Part shown: in pieces, positions 61,010 through 64,000 of the stretch
Layout: every line of letters starts with the position of its first letter
Position numbering within the stretch: position 1 is the stretch's first letter
Source: Actinomadura rayongensis
Lineage (GTDB): Bacteria; Actinomycetota; Actinomycetes; Streptosporangiales; Streptosporangiaceae
Reading direction: 5' to 3'
Length of the DNA: 64,000 bases
NCBI RefSeq assembly: GCF_009831215.1
Contig: NZ_WUTW01000003.1
Span: forward strand, 462,049-526,048
Made by a program: the position numbers and the translations under genes
Notes under the pieces: model-generated
Told to the model about the DNA's origin: nothing
The model's database searches: none
The model's input: only the letters and a program-made list of their open reading frames with translations

Positions 61010-61062
61010 ATAACCGGGGCGGCGCACCGTATAGTGGTGGCAATAACCGGGGCGACGCACCG
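61010..61062. promoter_or_regulatory. Direct-repeat operator between the TetR and SnoaL-like genes
   Basis: ATAACCGGGGCGGCGCACCG (61010–61029) recurs at 61043–61062 with one mismatch. Start-to-start distance is 33 bp, three helical turns. TATAGT (61030–61035), a good –10 box for the rightward gene, lies between them. Confidence 0.7.
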
Positions 61063-61101
61063 CTTAGAGGTGCCGACCGGACGGCCGAGAGGATCACGCC
61101 G

Positions 61102-61482
61102 ATGACCGCGCACGATGACGCCGCCGTTCTGATCCGGCGGTTGCAGGAGTGCTTCAACACCCGGCAGTTCGACCGGGCCGCCGACCTCCACACCCCGGAC
61201 TTCTTCAGCCATCCGCTCGGCACCGCCGGGTTCGACGCGGGCAAGGCCGCCTGGCACGCGCTCACGGCCCGCTTCCCCGACATGCGCGTCGTCGCCGAGG
61301 ACATCGTGGTCGAGGGCGACCGCGCCGCCGTCCGCTCGACCGTCGAGGGCGTCGCGGCCCCGGGCGGCGCCCGGCCCGAGCTGGTCGAGATCTTCCGCTT
61401 CGAGGACGGCCGGTTCGCGGAGATGTGGGGTGCGGCCAGCGGGTTCCCGGCCGCGAACAGCCCGGAGGATCTGGTCGCCTGA
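61102..61482 (+). CDS. SnoaL-like / NTF2-fold protein
   Basis: 126 residues from the ATG at 61102, after GAGAGG. It has the compact cone-like SnoaL pattern: LIRRLQECFNTRQFDRAADL at the start, TPDFFSHPLGT, then MRVVAEDIVVEGDRAAVRST and ELVEIFRFEDGRFAEMWG at the end. Such proteins are small cyclases, isomerases or ligand binders, here probably controlled by the divergent TetR. The catalytic Asp/His set of polyketide cyclases is only partly visible. Confidence 0.85.
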   Translation: MTAHDDAAVLIRRLQECFNTRQFDRAADLHTPDFFSHPLGTAGFDAGKAAWHALTARFPDMRVVAEDIVVEGDRAAVRSTVEGVAAPGGARPELVEIFRFEDGRFAEMWGAASGFPAANSPEDLVA

Positions 61483-61609
61483 CGCCGAGGCCGCCCGGTC
61501 CGAGGCCGCCCATGCCCCTGGGGCGCACGCACTTGAAAGTGCCTTTTGTAAGCCCTCTCTCACTCACTCATGATGCTGTTACGCACTGATAGTGAGGTGA
61601 GGGAGAAAG

Positions 61610-62275
61610 ATGGTCGAGCAGGCAACGCGCCCCGTCGTCATCGAGATGTGGTCCGACCTGGGGTGCCCGTGGTGCTACATCGCCAAGCACCGGCTCCGGA
61701 CCGCGATCGGACGGCGTCCGGACGCGGATCGGTTCACGGTCGTCATGCGGTCCTTCGAGCTGAACCCGGCCGCGCCGAAGCAACCGGAGGCGGTCGAAGA
61801 AGCCTTCGTCCGCACCCACGGCGGAACCGCCGCCCACTTCATGGCGGCAGAGCGCCGGATCCAGGCGATGGCCCGCGAAGAGGGCCTGAAGTTCACACTG
61901 GACCGTCTCAGTGCCAACACCTTCGATCTGCACCGCGTGGTGCAGTACGCCAACGACGAGGGGCTGGGGCTGGAGTTCTTCTCCGCCGTCCAGGACGGCT
62001 TCTTCGCCGACGCCCTCGACCCGTACGCCCCGGACGCCCTGGCCGGGGTCGCCGGGTCGGTCGGGCTGGACGGCCGGCGAGTGCGCGCGATCCTCGCGAG
62101 CGGCGAGTACGCCGACCGCGTCCGCGCCGACCGGACCGAAGGCGTGGAGCTGGGCGCGACCGGCGTGCCGTTCGTCGTCCTGGACCGGCGGGTCGCCGCC
62201 CCGGGGGCGCAGCCGGTTCCGGTCTACGGCCGGATGCTGGAGCGGGCGGCCGGGTCGAGCGAGCGTGTGTCGTGA
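61610..62275 (+). CDS. DsbA-family oxidoreductase, FrnE-like
   Basis: 221 residues. The thioredoxin-fold active site is CPWC (Cys19, Cys22) in SDLGCPWCYIAKHRL, and the cis-proline loop is TGVPFVVLD near residue 182. The helical insertion (about residues 60–165) is as in FrnE, a cytoplasmic disulphide isomerase/2-hydroxychromene isomerase relative. No signal peptide. A 39-residue Cys-containing ORF overlaps its stop by four bases. The upstream spacer (61483–61609) contains an imperfect CTCACTCACT/GTGAGGTGAG dyad. Confidence 0.9.
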   Translation: MVEQATRPVVIEMWSDLGCPWCYIAKHRLRTAIGRRPDADRFTVVMRSFELNPAAPKQPEAVEEAFVRTHGGTAAHFMAAERRIQAMAREEGLKFTLDRLSANTFDLHRVVQYANDEGLGLEFFSAVQDGFFADALDPYAPDALAGVAGSVGLDGRRVRAILASGEYADRVRADRTEGVELGATGVPFVVLDRRVAAPGAQPVPVYGRMLERAAGSSERVS

Positions 62276-62391
62276 GCGAGCCGAAGGACGGTCTCCCGAT
62301 CGTGGCGGCCCCCGCCGACGGGTGGTGCGAACCCGGCACCGGAGTCTGCCGCACCGACGAGACGACCGAGCCCGACGGTGCGGAGCGGTGA
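62272..62391 (+). CDS. Mini-protein with one Cys pair, coupled to the DsbA gene
   Basis: 39 residues, GTG start overlapping the DsbA stop by four bases (GTGA). It is acidic and Pro-rich, with two cysteines seven apart in WCEPGTGVCRTD. The coupling and the Cys pair suggest a product that works with the thiol oxidoreductase, as a substrate or a metal-binding partner. I know no family. Coding support comes from the overlap only. Confidence 0.5.
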   Translation: MSEPKDGLPIVAAPADGWCEPGTGVCRTDETTEPDGAER

Positions 62392-62406
62392 GCACCGCCG
62401 GTTCGG

Positions 62407-62820
62407 CTACGACCCGGCCGGGGCCTTGCTCCGACCGACGCCGGTCAGCTCGCTGGCCGCCCGGTTGGCGGCGATCTCGCGGTGGTGGGCGGCGGCCCAA
62501 GCGGCCATCGCCATGACCGCTTCCATCAGCGACCGTCCCAGCTCGGTGAGTTCGTACTCCACCCTTGGCGGGACCTCGGGGTACGCGGTCCGGACGAGCA
62601 TCCCGTCGCGCTCCAGGTGCTTGAGCGTCTGGGTCAGCATCCGCTGGGAGATCCCCGGGATGCTCGCCTGCACGTCCGAGTAGCGCAGCGGACCGGCGTC
62701 CAGGGTGCTGACGATCAGCATCGTCCACTTGTCGCCGATGCGGTCGAGCACCTCGCGAATGAAGGCGCTGTCCTCCGGCCACGCCTGGCACGGACCCGCG
62801 ATCTGTCGCACTGCCGCCAT
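62407..62820 (-). CDS. HxlR-family transcriptional regulator
   Basis: 137 residues. Winged helix of the HxlR type: DRIGDKWTMLIVSTLDAGPL then YSDVQASIPGISQRMLTQTL and KHLERDGML. One cysteine near the N-terminus (AGPCQAW) matches the redox cysteine of YodB/QorR-like members. It is divergent from an azoreductase gene, the same pairing as yodB–azoR1 in Bacillus, so it probably represses that gene until quinones or diamide modify its cysteine. Confidence 0.9.
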   Translation of the reverse strand: MAAVRQIAGPCQAWPEDSAFIREVLDRIGDKWTMLIVSTLDAGPLRYSDVQASIPGISQRMLTQTLKHLERDGMLVRTAYPEVPPRVEYELTELGRSLMEAVMAMAAWAAAHHREIAANRAASELTGVGRSKAPAGS

Positions 62821-62836
62821 CTCGACGCCCTCTCAT

Positions 62837-62859
62837 CTGGTCTGCAACCGCACCACCAG
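62837..62859. promoter_or_regulatory. Candidate HxlR operator
   Basis: CTGGT (62837–62841) and ACCAG (62855–62859), 13 bp apart, form an inverted repeat in the spacer 17 bp from the HxlR start. Short arms, so the support is modest. Confidence 0.35.
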
Positions 62860-62971
62860 TATGTGACGCCCTCGGGGCGACCACACGCCCGATCCACGGC
62901 GACCGCCCCTCCCCAGGCCCGCTCCCGGATCACCCGAGCGCGCCCGCAACCACTCCGAAAGGACCCGACCC

Positions 62972-63649
62972 ATGCCGTACCTCCTGCACATCGACTCCTC
63001 CTCGCTCGGCGCGGCCTCGGTCTCGCACCAGGTCGCGCGGTCCTTCCTCGACGGCTGGAACGGCGACGTCGTCCACCGCGACCTGGCCGCCTCGCCCGTG
63101 CCCCATCTGTCCGCGGCCGGCATCAGCGCCCGCGTCACCGACCCCGCCCAGTACACGCCCGAGGAGGCCGAGGCGGCGGCGACGCAGGACGCGTTGATCG
63201 AAGAATTCCTCGGCGCGGGCGCCTATCTCTTCACGGTCCCGATGTACAACCTGACGATGCCGTCGGTGTTCAAGGCGTGGCTGGACCAGATCATGGTCTT
63301 CGGCCGCACCCTGCACTTCGAGGCCCCCGCGCCGACCACCGGACGTCCGGCGGTGCTGATCTCGGCGCGCGGCGGCGGCTACGGTCCCGGCGCGCCCAAG
63401 CACGGCCTGGACTATGTCGTGCCCACCCTGGAGGCCGTGCTCGGCCGTGCGGACATGCTCGGGCTCGACGTCACCACCGTCGTTCCCGAGCTGACGATGG
63501 CGCCCCACAACCCGGCCCTGGCCGCGCTGCTGGAGAAGCACGAGGCGTCCATGACCGGCGCCCACCGCCGCGCCCGCGAACTCGCCGCCGCCATCACCGC
63601 CGCCTGTACCCCGGGCGTGGGGCGGCCCTCGCGGCCGGTCCCGGCCTGA
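62972..63649 (+). CDS. azoR: FMN-dependent NADH-azoreductase
   Basis: 225 residues, flavodoxin-like fold. Start MPYLLHIDSSSLGAASVSHQ; FMN loop region VPMYNLTMPSVFKAWLDQI; and LISARGGGYGPGAPKHGLDY. It reduces quinones and azo compounds by two electrons. The start has GAAAGG nine bases ahead. It is divergent from the HxlR regulator. The C-terminus is about 15 residues longer than usual. Confidence 0.92.
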   Translation: MPYLLHIDSSSLGAASVSHQVARSFLDGWNGDVVHRDLAASPVPHLSAAGISARVTDPAQYTPEEAEAAATQDALIEEFLGAGAYLFTVPMYNLTMPSVFKAWLDQIMVFGRTLHFEAPAPTTGRPAVLISARGGGYGPGAPKHGLDYVVPTLEAVLGRADMLGLDVTTVVPELTMAPHNPALAALLEKHEASMTGAHRRARELAAAITAACTPGVGRPSRPVPA

Positions 63650-63754
63650 CCAGGTTCGACCCGGCTCGACGATCTCGGCCGCAAAGCCGCCGGTCAACGG
63701 CTCGACGCCGACCGTGCCGTCCTCGCACGCCGAGTCGCCGAGCCGGGCCGCCGG

Positions 63755-64000
63755 TGACGGCCGACGCGGCGACGCGGGCGACGCGGCGACGCGGGCGACG
63801 CGGCGACGCGGGCAGCGCGGCGACGCGGGCAGCGCGGCAGCGCGGCGACGCGGACGGCGCGGCAGCGCGGGCAGCGCGGCAGCGCGGGCAGCGCGGCAGC
63901 GCGGGCAGCGCGGCAGCGCGGGCAGCGCGGCAGCGCGGGCAGCGCGGCGACGGGACGGCGCGGCAGCGCGGGCAGCGCGGCGACGCGGACGGCGCGGCAG
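63755..64000. repeat. GC-rich minisatellite running off the window edge
   Basis: A region of GCGACGCGG and GCAGCGCGG units. From about 63870 a 17-bp unit, GCGCGGGCAGCGCGGCA, repeats several times nearly perfectly. The period is not a multiple of three and no sensible frame is kept. The DNA between the azoreductase stop and 63755 shows no gene. Confidence 0.85.

Noticed and set aside
63755..64000. CRISPR-like array at the right edge
   Set aside because: Unit is 17 bp with no unique spacers and no cas genes; it is a simple minisatellite.

Overview
This window comes from a very GC-rich actinomycete. Supporting signs are the codon bias, frequent GTG starts, the eno–divIC–DUF501–ppx gene order, several TetR regulators, an orphan sugar ABC importer without its own ATPase, and MMPL, CYP105-like and DUF574 families. 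A Streptosporangiales or Thermomonosporaceae-type genome is a reasonable guess, but the window contains no species marker. Gene density is high and most genes are chromosomal housekeeping or accessory metabolism. I see no insertion sequence, prophage or CRISPR array.

Layout. 1–3.7 kb: end of a MoxR/Mg-chelatase-like AAA+ ATPase, its VWA partner and a small membrane protein. 3.7–12.4 kb: oxidoreductase, secreted hydrolase, MetB, MMPL exporter, Nudix, RibD-like reductase, a small zinc-ribbon protein and cystathionine beta-synthase; MetB and CBS together suggest transsulfuration. 12.6–18.7 kb: SGNH hydrolase, thiolase, Bax-inhibitor-like protein, an odd tRNA-like gene, a CFA-synthase-like methyltransferase and NDH-2. 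18.8–22.9 kb: UDG and the conserved ppx–DUF501–divIC–eno block. 23–25.8 kb: an SsuABC-type importer. 25.9–30.1 kb: two histidine kinases and one OmpR-type regulator. 30.4–33.5 kb: sugar ABC importer with dyad-rich upstream DNA. 33.5–37.2 kb: ferredoxin, P450, SAM methyltransferase, class V aminotransferase. 37.1–41.4 kb: LCP protein overlapping an ECF sigma factor, and a D,D-carboxypeptidase with a huge disordered cytoplasmic head. 41.6–46.6 kb: PLP decarboxylase with TetR, a degenerate ABC ATPase-like protein, PucR and TetR regulators. 46.8–48.8 kb: cold-shock protein and DEAD-box helicase. 49.5–54.6 kb: DJ-1/PfpI protein, TetR/MFS pair, truncated haemoglobin, orphan NarL-type kinase. 54.7–58.4 kb: two overlapping genes that both carry a 2OG-Fe(II) dioxygenase core, then an arylsulfotransferase-like protein. 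58.5–63.6 kb: a membrane HTH protein with duplicated DUF3558-like domains, TetR/SnoaL pair with direct-repeat operators, FrnE-like DsbA with a coupled mini-protein, HxlR/azoreductase pair.

Most notable: (1) the tandem AlkB-like dioxygenase pair at 54.8–56.7 kb, with no recognisable family beyond the fold; (2) an ABC ATPase homologue in which every nucleotide-handling motif is altered (43.8 kb); (3) perfect dyads that cover the ribosome binding sites of the haemoglobin and DJ-1 genes; (4) pervasive repeat expansion, both in frame (five proteins) and as degenerate copies of gene 3' ends in the spacers behind them (41.5 and 48.8 kb), ending in a 17-bp minisatellite at the right edge. All calls rest on reading the sequence; no database search was run.
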